This document shows, piece after piece, positions 25,509-32,448 of a DNA stretch of 64,000 bases. The DNA is from JAUVPB01 sp965223695 (GTDB lineage Bacteria > Actinomycetota > Thermoleophilia > Gaiellales > Gaiellaceae). Every line of letters starts with the position of its first letter. Position 1 is the first letter of the stretch. The DNA lies in the NCBI GenBank assembly GCA_965223695.1, contig CBDCXJ010000030.1, positions 38,261 through 102,260 of the forward strand, in the 5' to 3' direction. The notes under the pieces are model-generated. The model ran no database searches. It saw nothing but the letters and a program-made list of their open reading frames with translations, and was not told where the DNA came from. Position numbers and translations under genes: made by a program.

Positions 25509-25832
25509 TCACGTCGTCTCCCAGGCGCTCCGGTAGTCGAGCTTGTCGTCGCTCGCACAATCCAGCGGGGCGCCGTCGACCTTGGGCTTGCGCTGGTTGC
25601 GGCAGCCGAACTCGGCCGTGCACTGGTCGTGCCGGTTCTTGTACGGGCAGCGGCGGGTCGACTGCTCAGTTGCAGTCTCGATCATCGAGGAGAACAGCTC
25701 GCCCACCCGGTCGAGGCGTTGCTGGTACTCGACCGGGTCGACCTTCTGTTCGCCCGGTGCTCGGTCGGGGCCCTCTTCCGCCGCGGTTTCGTCGGATTCG
25801 GGCTTTTCCGTCTCACCCGCGTTGTCACGCAT
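25509..25832 (-). CDS. Unknown small four-cysteine protein in the corrinoid operon
   Basis: A 107-residue protein I do not recognise. The first 35 residues are acidic and probably disordered. A helix follows (VEYQQRLDRVGELFSSMIET), then four cysteines at 62, 71, 77 and 92 (RRCPYKNRHDQC, FGCRNQRKP, LDCASDDK). That spacing could hold zinc or an Fe-S cluster. It overlaps the corrinoid protein gene by 8 bp and lies 39 bp before the activator gene, so it is an integral operon member. A role as an electron donor or adaptor for the activator is a reasonable guess but is not shown by sequence. Confidence 0.7.
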   Translation of the reverse strand: MRDNAGETEKPESDETAAEEGPDRAPGEQKVDPVEYQQRLDRVGELFSSMIETATEQSTRRCPYKNRHDQCTAEFGCRNQRKPKVDGAPLDCASDDKLDYRSAWETT

Positions 25833-26589
25833 TCGCGTGCTGTTTCTCGGCCTCGATCAGCTGCTTGGCAAGCTCGACGCACGCGACAGCGTCCTTGCCG
25901 TAGCCGTCGGCGCCCATGTCGTCGGCGAAGTCCTGGGTAACGGGTGCTCCGCCGACCATGATTGCAACGTCGTCGCGGAGCCCCGCGTCGATGAACGCCT
26001 CGATCGTGACGCCCATGTTCGGCATCGTTGTCGTCAAGAGTGCCGACATTCCGAGCAGCGTCGGCGAGTGCTCCTCGAACGCGTCAATGAAATCGTCGGG
26101 CGAGACGTCGACGCCGAGGTCGACGACCTCGAAGCCCGAGCCGCGCAGCATCATGATGCAGAGGTTCTTGCCGATGTCGTGCAGGTCACCCTTGACGGTG
26201 CCCATGACCACGATCGCGAGCGGTTCGATACCAGACGCGGAGAGGATCGGCTCGATGTGCGCCATTCCGGCCTTCATCGCGCGGGCGCAGGCGAGAACCT
26301 CGGGGACGAAGATGAAGTTCTCCCGGAACTTGATGCCGACGAGCGCCATACCCGCGATCAGCCCGTCGTCCATGACCTCGAGCGCTTCGACGTCGGCGGC
26401 GAGCGCGGCTCTCGTCAGCTCGTCGACCCGGTGGTGCTCGCCCTCGACGAGGGCTGCCGCCATCTCCTGCATCTCGGTGCTGGCCTGCGCGTAGAGCCCG
26501 ATCAACCGCTCGCGCTCGTCCGGGCGCTCGACGAACTCGTCGATCTCGGCGCGCAGGAACTCGTTGGCGACGCTGCTCAGCTCAGACAT
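25825..26589 (-). CDS. Corrinoid (methyl-B12) carrier protein, second copy
   Basis: A 254-residue corrinoid carrier. It has an extra N-terminal stretch of about 30 residues, then a helical cap domain (EVMDDGLIAGMALVGIKFRE, FVPEVLACARAM) and a B12-binding domain. The cobalt-binding motif is GDLHDIGKNLCIMM, with Asp135, His137 and Gly140. TTTMPNMGVTIEAFIDAGLR and IMVGGAPVTQDFADDMGADGY follow. The upstream gene stops 3 bp before its start and the next begins inside its end. It should shuttle the methyl group between the methyltransferases encoded at 26593 and 22783. Confidence 0.93.
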   Translation of the reverse strand: MSELSSVANEFLRAEIDEFVERPDERERLIGLYAQASTEMQEMAAALVEGEHHRVDELTRAALAADVEALEVMDDGLIAGMALVGIKFRENFIFVPEVLACARAMKAGMAHIEPILSASGIEPLAIVVMGTVKGDLHDIGKNLCIMMLRGSGFEVVDLGVDVSPDDFIDAFEEHSPTLLGMSALLTTTMPNMGVTIEAFIDAGLRDDVAIMVGGAPVTQDFADDMGADGYGKDAVACVELAKQLIEAEKQHANA

Positions 26590-26592
26590 TGG

Positions 26593-27654
26593 CTAGTTCA
26601 AATTGGGCTGGCCGGAATGCTGCTCGTGCCACTCGCCCACCGCTTCCCTGATCGCGAGCAAGCTCTCGATCGGGGTCTGAAGAGGGATCGCGCACTCGGG
26701 ACCGACCATCTGGACTCCGGCTTCCAGGTTCGCCATGACCTCCTCGCGCACCTCCTGCGGACCCTTGGAGAACAGTGTCTCAGGGTTGTTGATATTGCCA
26801 ACGAGGCTGATGCGGCCATCTACGGCCTCCATCGACTCGGCGGGCTCGTTCTTCGAGTCGTAGTGGAACGCGGCCATGCCCGACTGCGCGATGTAGCCCA
26901 TGCGATCGACCGTGCGCCCACAGATGTGCAGGATCAGGGGAACGGGAAGCGCCTCGACGAACTCGATGTGCAGATCGAGCAGGAACTCGCGGTAGTACTC
27001 GCCCGAGACGAGATCGCCAGTGGCGTGGTCGGGCAGAGTCAGTGCGTCGACACCCGCCTCGATCTGCGCGAGCCCGAACTCGATCGTCGCCTCCTTGAGC
27101 CGATTCAGGCAAAGCTTCGTCCGATCCGGGTCGTCGAGCGACATGAGCAGGAACGGCTCGACGCCGAAGCAGTGGTAGCCCAGCGACCACGGCCCCATCG
27201 TCTTGCCGATCACCGCGACCTCGTCCCCGAACTGCTGCTTGAGGATCTTGATCGCCTCGATCACGCAGGACGTGTCCTTGTGCTCGAGCAGGTCGTCGGG
27301 AATGTGGATGTCGTCGGGCGTCTCGTAGATCGGCTCACGCATCCTGACCGTGGGCCAGTTGTCTTTCTGCTCCCATTGGATGTTGCAGCCGAGAGCCGAG
27401 GACTCCTGGATGATCGAGAAGACCGGCATGACCGAGTCGAAGCCGAGCTCGGTCCTCCCGGTCGCCGCAAGCCGCGCCATCAGCTCGGGCTCGCGGTTTG
27501 CGTCGGGGAAGGGGGCGTCGACGAGGTCCATGAGCTCGACGGTCGCCACCGACGTCGGGTTGACGAGCGGTGTCCGGTCGACCGGCTTGCGCTCGAGCGC
27601 CGCGAGCACCCGCTCGCGGCTCGTCATCGTCTCGGGCTGGGCCGCCTGGCTCAT
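26593..27654 (-). CDS. URO-D family corrinoid methyltransferase I (MtaA/MtvB-like)
   Basis: A 353-residue protein of the uroporphyrinogen decarboxylase superfamily with all three zinc ligands expected of cobalamin methyltransferases. His243 and Cys245 lie in LILHICGRTVDR and Cys321 in MVGPECAIPLQTP. Zinc in such enzymes activates the methyl donor or acceptor. It begins directly after the unknown gene at 27651 (4-bp overlap) and is followed by a corrinoid protein, activator and methyltransferase II. This is the gene set of O-demethylase and methylamine-type systems. The methylated substrate cannot be predicted, since this family serves methanol, methylamines, methyl halides and aryl methyl ethers. 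Confidence 0.85.
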   Translation of the reverse strand: MSQAAQPETMTSRERVLAALERKPVDRTPLVNPTSVATVELMDLVDAPFPDANREPELMARLAATGRTELGFDSVMPVFSIIQESSALGCNIQWEQKDNWPTVRMREPIYETPDDIHIPDDLLEHKDTSCVIEAIKILKQQFGDEVAVIGKTMGPWSLGYHCFGVEPFLLMSLDDPDRTKLCLNRLKEATIEFGLAQIEAGVDALTLPDHATGDLVSGEYYREFLLDLHIEFVEALPVPLILHICGRTVDRMGYIAQSGMAAFHYDSKNEPAESMEAVDGRISLVGNINNPETLFSKGPQEVREEVMANLEAGVQMVGPECAIPLQTPIESLLAIREAVGEWHEQHSGQPNLN

Positions 27655-28295
27655 GCCTGCTCCTGCTGGCTAGGGGCGGCAAGAACGCCGCGAGTCGACG
27701 TGGCCTCTTCCTGGCGGAGCGTCGCGCGCAGGTTGAGCGCGCGCACGAGCAGTAGGCCGATGACGGCGTCGTGGTCGTCGCCGCAGGAGAACGCGACCGT
27801 CACGCCGTCGTCCTCCAGCTCGAGCTCGGCGAGTTTGGCAAGCCCGCGCGCGATCGCCGGGGCGCGGCTCTTCGACTCGTCCTCCGCGCCCTCGGCTTCG
27901 ACGCGATAGCGCCCCGTGCCCTCACGTTCGACACGGATCTGTTGACCGCTGCGGCCGTCCTCGGCCTCGAGCGGGCGCGGCTCGGCGGCTTGACCCGAAT
28001 CGAGCTTGCAGGCCTCGAGGAACGCACGCTTTGCGGCGGCTCTGTGCCAGGCCCCACACGCGAACCGGACAGCGAGCTTCTCGGAGCCGAGCCGTTCGAG
28101 GCCGCCGAGTACTGACATCGAGTCGACCACCGAGGCGAGCCGGGAGCCGACCCCGTCCTTCGAGCTATAGGAGTGGACGAGCGACGCTGTTTGGTCGTTG
28201 TGGTTCTGCTCGTAGAGGGCGATGGTGATGTCCTGGAAGTGGCGGTCCATCGAGACGAGCTCGATGCGCGAGCCAAGCTCCGCAATCGTGGCCAT
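27651..28295 (-). CDS. Unknown 214-residue protein, first gene of the corrinoid operon
   Basis: I do not recognise this protein. It starts MATIAELGSRIELVSMDRHF at 28295; the frame runs further upstream but through the hairpin region. Visible features are an N-terminal mixed segment with TIALYEQNHNDQTASLVHSY, a cysteine at LAVRFACGAWHRAA, an acidic arginine-rich middle from about 110 to 155, and a C-terminal SCGDDHDAVIGLLLVRALNL segment. No membrane or signal sequence is apparent. As the promoter-proximal gene, overlapping the methyltransferase I start by 4 bp, it probably takes part in the same reaction or in its assembly. Confidence 0.7.
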   Translation of the reverse strand: MATIAELGSRIELVSMDRHFQDITIALYEQNHNDQTASLVHSYSSKDGVGSRLASVVDSMSVLGGLERLGSEKLAVRFACGAWHRAAAKRAFLEACKLDSGQAAEPRPLEAEDGRSGQQIRVEREGTGRYRVEAEGAEDESKSRAPAIARGLAKLAELELEDDGVTVAFSCGDDHDAVIGLLLVRALNLRATLRQEEATSTRGVLAAPSQQEQA

Positions 28296-28310
28296 GACAC
28301 AAGTATGCCG

Positions 28311-28331
28311 GCTTGTCGCTTCGCGACAAGC
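28311..28331. promoter_or_regulatory. Perfect hairpin 1 in the divergent promoter gap
   Basis: A 9-bp inverted repeat, GCTTGTCGC and GCGACAAGC, with a 3-base loop (TTC). It lies 15 bp upstream of the minus-strand operon start and 70 bp upstream of the plus-strand dehydrogenase. Because both genes read away from it, it is not a terminator. It could be an operator, a leader RNA structure or a REP-like element. Confidence 0.75.
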
Positions 28332-28334
28332 TTG

Positions 28335-28360
28335 CGAGAATGTCCCACGGGACATTCTCG
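28335..28360. promoter_or_regulatory. Perfect hairpin 2 in the divergent promoter gap
   Basis: A 12-bp inverted repeat, CGAGAATGTCCC and GGGACATTCTCG, separated by two bases, only 3 bp from hairpin 1. Near-continuous dyad symmetry of this length suits a dimeric repressor binding DNA, and would also fold as a strong RNA hairpin. No similar sequence was noticed elsewhere in the window. Confidence 0.75.
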
Positions 28361-28400
28361 TCGCTTATGCGTGAGCCGGTGCGGCGTTACGATCACGCGC

Positions 28401-29345
28401 GTGAAGGTCGTCTTCCACTACTTCGCTGGGCCCGACTTGCGCGCTCACCTTGCCGCCGCGGCCGGCGGCGAGCTCGAGATCGAGGACTGCCCCGAGAACG
28501 ACGATTCCCGCTTCACGGAGTTGATGGCCGATGCCGAAGTGCTCTGGCACGTCCTCAAGCCCGTGAGCGCCCACGTGATCGACAGCGCGCCAAGACTCAG
28601 GCTCATCCAGAAGATCGGGGTGGGCGTCAACACAATCGATCTCGAAGCGGCCCAGCAGCGGGACATCGCCGTGTGCAATCTCCCCGGGACGAACAGTCGC
28701 GCGGTGGCCGAGCTGGCGCTCATGCTGATGCTCGGATCGCTGCGCCGCTCGAGCACCTACGACCGAGCTACACGGGCCGGCGAGGGCTGGTCGCTCGGCG
28801 GCGAGATCCCCGACACGCTCGGCGAGCTCGGAGGGCGCACGGTCGGGCTCGTCGGCTACGGCTCGATCCCGCGCATCCTCGCGCCGATCCTCGAGGCGCT
28901 CGGCGCGCGCGTCCTGTACACGGCGACGGCGCCCAAGAACGATGCGGTCGGCGAGTGGCGCGACCTGCCGGATCTGCTGGCCGAGTCGGACGTCGTCTCA
29001 CTACACGTGCCACAAACGCCAGAGACCGAGAGGATGATCAACCCCGACACCATCGCCGAGATGAAGCCCGGAGCGATCCTCGTCAACACTGCGCGCGGCG
29101 GGCTGGTCGACGAGTCGGCGCTCGTCGCGGCGCTCGAGAGCGGGCAGATCCGCGCCGCCGGCCTCGACGTCTACGAGGCAGAGCCCGTCGACCCAGCCAA
29201 CGCCCTGCTCACGCTCGAGAACGTGATCCTGGCGCCACACATCGCCTGGTTGACGCCGGAGACGTTCGAGCGAAGCTTCGCGATCGCAGCCGAGAACTGC
29301 CGGCGCCTGCGCGACGGTGACGACCTGCTCAACCGCGTCGTCTGA
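28401..29345 (+). CDS. D-isomer-specific 2-hydroxyacid dehydrogenase (phosphoglycerate dehydrogenase-like)
   Basis: A 314-residue NAD-dependent dehydrogenase. The dinucleotide loop is GLVGYGSIPRILAPIL near residue 150. The catalytic arginine lies in VNTARGGLVDESAL, the glutamate in DVYEAEPVDP and the histidine in LAPHIAWLT near residue 282. It starts with GTG at 28401 (VKVVFHYFAG). It has no ACT regulatory domain, so a catabolic hydroxyacid role is more likely than serine synthesis. It is divergent from the corrinoid operon and its stop is immediately followed by the MetF-like start, so the two are co-expressed. Confidence 0.88.
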   Translation: MKVVFHYFAGPDLRAHLAAAAGGELEIEDCPENDDSRFTELMADAEVLWHVLKPVSAHVIDSAPRLRLIQKIGVGVNTIDLEAAQQRDIAVCNLPGTNSRAVAELALMLMLGSLRRSSTYDRATRAGEGWSLGGEIPDTLGELGGRTVGLVGYGSIPRILAPILEALGARVLYTATAPKNDAVGEWRDLPDLLAESDVVSLHVPQTPETERMINPDTIAEMKPGAILVNTARGGLVDESALVAALESGQIRAAGLDVYEAEPVDPANALLTLENVILAPHIAWLTPETFERSFAIAAENCRRLRDGDDLLNRVV

Positions 29346-30236
29346 ATGGAACTGCGCGCTGCACTCGCTGCCGGTGAGTTCGCGCTCACCACCGAGCTGA
29401 GCGCGCCAGTAAACCCTGACGCCGAGCCCGTGCGCGACACGGCGCGCGGGCTTTGCGGCCTCGTGCACGCGGCGAACGTCACCGACAATCAGGCCGCGAC
29501 CGTGAAGATCTCGCCGCTTGCGAGCTCGGTCTGGCTGCTCGAGGAAGGGCTCGAGCCGATCCTGCAGGTCACGACGCGTGACCGCAACGTGCTCGCGTTG
29601 CAGGCCGATCTTCTTGGCGCGTGGGCGCTCGGCGTTCGCTCGATCCTGGTTCTGTCGGGCGACCCGCTCGGGGTCGGGAAGTATGAGCCGATAGCCACGC
29701 ACCTGCCCGATCTCGACTCGCTTGGGTTGGTTCGTGTCGTCACCGAGATGAACGGCGGGCAGCTGGCCGCCGGCGAGACGCTCGAGCTGCCGACCGACTT
29801 CTTCATCCTGAGCGCTGCGAATCCGTTCCACGACACCCTTCAGAGGCTCGAGCAGAAGATCGACGCCGGGGTACACGCCTTCCAGACCAACATCGTCTAC
29901 GACGTCGATCGCTTCGCCGCGTGGTTTGCGCCCCTGGTCGAGGCCGGGGTAGCCGAGCGCGCGCCCGTACTCGTCGGCGTGACCCCGCCTCGCAGCACCC
30001 GCATGCTGCGGCACCTGCACGAGAACATCCGCGGCGTCGAGGTCGACGAGGCGACCTTCGAGCGCATGGAGGGGCTCGAGGGCGATGAAGCCATGGCGGC
30101 GGGTGTCGAGATCGCCGTCGACGTACTCGAGCGGCTGCGCGAGCTACCGGGTGTCGCCGGCGCTCATCTCATGGCTCCCGGGTGGGAGGCCGAGGCGGTG
30201 CCGCGTGTCGTGAGCCGCGCGGGCCTGGGCCTGTAG
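29346..30236 (+). CDS. Methylenetetrahydrofolate reductase-like protein (MetF family)
   Basis: A 296-residue flavoprotein-type barrel of the MetF family. It begins LAAGEFALTTELSAPVNPDA, contains VHAANVTDNQAATVKISPLA near 40 and LVLSGDPLGVGKYEP near 105, and FQTNIVYDVDRFAAWF near 180. In a corrinoid demethylation route it would oxidise methyl-THF to methylene-THF, the step after methyltransferase II. Housekeeping methionine synthesis is possible. Its position, directly behind the dehydrogenase and divergent from the methyl-transfer operon, favours the catabolic direction. Confidence 0.87.
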   Translation: MELRAALAAGEFALTTELSAPVNPDAEPVRDTARGLCGLVHAANVTDNQAATVKISPLASSVWLLEEGLEPILQVTTRDRNVLALQADLLGAWALGVRSILVLSGDPLGVGKYEPIATHLPDLDSLGLVRVVTEMNGGQLAAGETLELPTDFFILSAANPFHDTLQRLEQKIDAGVHAFQTNIVYDVDRFAAWFAPLVEAGVAERAPVLVGVTPPRSTRMLRHLHENIRGVEVDEATFERMEGLEGDEAMAAGVEIAVDVLERLRELPGVAGAHLMAPGWEAEAVPRVVSRAGLGL

Positions 30237-30264
30237 CCGACGTGGTCGGGCGCGGCTGACCGCG

Positions 30265-30645
30265 CTAGCTCACCTGGATGCCCATGGCCTTGAGCATGCC
30301 GCGGTCGGCCGGCGCCGGCCCGCCCGTCGAGTTGACACGCGCGCCGCGGTTGGCCTTCACCGCGTGCTCGAGGCCGGGCGGAACGAACGCCACCTGGCCG
30401 GCTTCGAACTCGTGCTCGACGCCGTTCGTCGCGTCCTCGATCGAGCCCTTCCCTGCGAGGAAGAAGATTGCGTCCTCCTGTGCCGGGTGCGAGTGGACGA
30501 CGTTCTCCTCACCCGGATCCATGTTGACCCAGACCATCGGCGCCGTCTCGGCTCCGTTTCCCGGCCAGACGACGAGGCGAGCGTCGCTAGCGATCATCGG
30601 CAGCCGCCTGTCGGGGGAGTCGCAGTGGAATACCCGGATACCCAT
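30265..30645 (-). CDS. Small cupin-fold protein
   Basis: A 126-residue single-domain cupin. The first metal-binding motif is visible as VHSHPAQEDAIFFLAGKGSIE, with two histidines and a glutamate. The second lies around FVPPGLEHAVKANRG with its histidine. It is the last gene of the run that follows the molybdenum hydroxylase genes, 3 bp after a paralogous cupin. Such small cupins often bind a metal and act as isomerases, dioxygenases or ligand sensors; the specific activity cannot be assigned. Confidence 0.82.
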   Translation of the reverse strand: MGIRVFHCDSPDRRLPMIASDARLVVWPGNGAETAPMVWVNMDPGEENVVHSHPAQEDAIFFLAGKGSIEDATNGVEHEFEAGQVAFVPPGLEHAVKANRGARVNSTGGPAPADRGMLKAMGIQVS

Positions 30646-30648
30646 TGC

Positions 30649-31032
30649 TCAGCCCTCCAGGTGTGCGTACATGGCGGGGTCGGGCGGGCACGGCCCTCCC
30701 ATGAGCTCGGCTCCGCCGTCGCCGGCCTCGATCGCGTAGGGCGTCCGAGCGTCGACGTGGGCGAACGATCCAGCCACGAGCGTCTGACGCGACCCGTCGC
30801 TCGCGTCGCCGGCCTCGGCGGTGCCGGAGATCACGTAGTAGACCGCTTCCGTCGGGTGGCTGAGCTCGATCGTTCGGGAGCCGCCCTCGAGCGAGATGCG
30901 GTGCATCGAGCGCATCTTCGCGCCCATCCCCGGCCACACGACCGCGCGCGCCTCGCCGGCACCCTCGACGATCGGCAGCGCAGGGCAGCTCGCGTCTGTG
31001 TCGAGGATCTGGATCTCGTTGTCAACGCCCAC
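30649..31032 (-). CDS. Small cupin-fold protein, paralogue
   Basis: A 127-residue cupin related to its downstream neighbour. The first cupin motif is partly altered (TIELSHPTEAVYYVISGTAEA, with one histidine and a glutamate). The second is FAHVDARTPYAIEAGD, where the usual final histidine is not obvious. Metal binding may therefore be weaker than in the neighbour, and the pair could form a heteromer. It overlaps the CoxS-like gene by 11 bp, which ties both cupins to the molybdenum hydroxylase operon. Confidence 0.78.
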   Translation of the reverse strand: MGVDNEIQILDTDASCPALPIVEGAGEARAVVWPGMGAKMRSMHRISLEGGSRTIELSHPTEAVYYVISGTAEAGDASDGSRQTLVAGSFAHVDARTPYAIEAGDGGAELMGGPCPPDPAMYAHLEG

Positions 31033-31525
31033 GTGCTCCCTCCTTCGCTTCGGCGTGGCGCTTGGTCGCCAGTCTTACCGCCTTGACGATGTTTTGGTAG
31101 CCGGTGCAGCGGCAGAGGTTCCCGCTAAGGGCCTCGCGGATCTCGCGATCGGACGCACCGACGAGCTGATCGAGCACCGGCTCGAGCGACATGAGGAACC
31201 CCGGCGTGCAGAATCCGCACTGGAGCGCGTGCTCCTCGTGGAAGGCCTGCTGCAGCGGGTGGAGCTTGCCTTCGGGAAGCCCGTCGGTCAGCGCCTCGAC
31301 CGTGCGCAGCTCGCGTCCGTCCGCCTGAACCGCGAAGAGCAGACAGGAGCGAACGGCTTCCCCGTCGAGCTGCACCGTGCAGGCGCCGCAGACGCCATGC
31401 TCGCAGCCGACGTGCGTGCCGGTGAGCGGTGTCTCGTGGCGGATGAAGTCAGAGAGCAGCAATCGCGGCTCGACCTCACGCTCGTAGGCGCTGCCGTTGA
31501 CGGTGACCGTGATGCGGCGCGTCAT
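31022..31525 (-). CDS. 2Fe-2S subunit of a molybdenum hydroxylase (CoxS-like)
   Basis: A 167-residue protein with both iron-sulfur clusters of the xanthine oxidase family. The plant-type cluster is in GCEHGVCGACTVQLDGEAVR plus SCLLFA. The second is in CGFCTPGFLMSLEPV and LCRCTGYQNIVKAV. It passes electrons from the molybdenum subunit to the FAD subunit. Order in the operon is large, medium, small subunit, with 4-bp overlaps. The family covers CO, xanthine, nicotine, aldehyde and N-heterocycle hydroxylases. Confidence 0.93.
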   Translation of the reverse strand: MTRRITVTVNGSAYEREVEPRLLLSDFIRHETPLTGTHVGCEHGVCGACTVQLDGEAVRSCLLFAVQADGRELRTVEALTDGLPEGKLHPLQQAFHEEHALQCGFCTPGFLMSLEPVLDQLVGASDREIREALSGNLCRCTGYQNIVKAVRLATKRHAEAKEGARGR

Positions 31526-32448
31526 TCGGATGCGGCCAACGTCGTCGCCGCGCGAAGAAGGGCTCGCTCGACCATGGCACCGATCAGATGGCGGCGGTAC
31601 TCGCCGCTTCCGTGCATGTCGCCGGTGGGCGAGATTGCGGCCTCGGTCAGCGCGCGCGCCTCGCGGGCGGCTTCGGCACGCTCGCGCTCGTCTGCGACAG
31701 AGGCGCCAACGAGCGCCTGCTCGGCAGTCGGGACGCGAAGCGGGGTAGGTGCCGCCGCCAGCAGCCCGATCCGGGCCTCATCGCAGCTGCCGGTCTCGTC
31801 GACGCTGAGCTGAACCGCTGCGCCGCCGAGCGCGAAGTCGCCGTGGCGGCGAGCGAACTCCTCGAAGGCAACTGCCGATCGCGGCGGGGCGAGCGGAACT
31901 TCGATTTCGGTCAGGAGCTTGTCGGGCTCGAGCGTGGTCGTCAGGTGGGTGACGAACAGCTCGCCGGGAGCGAGCGTCCGGGTGCCGCGCGCGCTTCGCA
32001 CGTGGAAGCGTGCGTCGAGCACGCAGAGCGCGACCGGGAGCTCGGCGGCCGGGTCCGCGTGTGCGACAGAGCCACCGACGGTGCCTCGGTTGCGGATCTG
32101 CGGGTGCCCGACGAGCGCGAGCGCCTCGGTCATGAGCGGGCAGTCATCCGGCGCGGGCCCGTCCGGGACAGTCCCGGGCTGATCCGGGGCCGCGCAGCGC
32201 TTCTCGAGGGTCGCCTGACGCGTCATGGCGCCGATTCGAAGCGAGCCGTTCTCGCGCCGTACGTACGAGAGCTCGTCGACCCGGTTGAGGTCGATCAGCC
32301 GCTCGGGGCGGGCGAGCCTGAAGTTGAGCAGCGGCACGAGACTCTGGCCGCCAGCGAGGAGCTTCGCGTTGTCGCCGTGCTCGGCAAGCAGCGCGAGCAC
32401 CTCATCGACGCTGGTCGGATCGTCGTACTCGAATCGTGGGGGCTTCAT
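31522..32448 (-). CDS. FAD-binding subunit of a molybdenum hydroxylase (CoxM-like)
   Basis: A 308-residue protein of the vanillyl-alcohol-oxidase-like FAD family. FAD-binding segments are KLLAGGQSLVPLLNFRLARP near residue 30 and RNRGTVGGSVAHADPAAELP near 115, both highly characteristic of CoxM and xanthine dehydrogenase medium subunits. The C-terminal CO_deh_flav_C-type domain follows from about 185. It overlaps both neighbouring subunit genes by 4 bp, so the three subunits are made together. Confidence 0.93.
   Translation of the reverse strand: MKPPRFEYDDPTSVDEVLALLAEHGDNAKLLAGGQSLVPLLNFRLARPERLIDLNRVDELSYVRRENGSLRIGAMTRQATLEKRCAAPDQPGTVPDGPAPDDCPLMTEALALVGHPQIRNRGTVGGSVAHADPAAELPVALCVLDARFHVRSARGTRTLAPGELFVTHLTTTLEPDKLLTEIEVPLAPPRSAVAFEEFARRHGDFALGGAAVQLSVDETGSCDEARIGLLAAAPTPLRVPTAEQALVGASVADERERAEAAREARALTEAAISPTGDMHGSGEYRRHLIGAMVERALLRAATTLAASE

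Noticed and set aside
25543..27909. Plus-strand frame of nearly 790 codons across the corrinoid genes
   Set aside because: Composition is Asp/Arg/Val/Leu-rich with no domain, and it crosses several real minus-strand genes with clear motifs.
28311..28360. The two hairpins as transcription terminators
   Set aside because: Both neighbouring genes are transcribed away from them and there are no T-runs.
28173..28400. Upstream extension of the hydroxyacid dehydrogenase frame
   Set aside because: It runs through the two hairpins and into the opposing gene; GTG at 28401 begins exactly at the conserved N-terminus.
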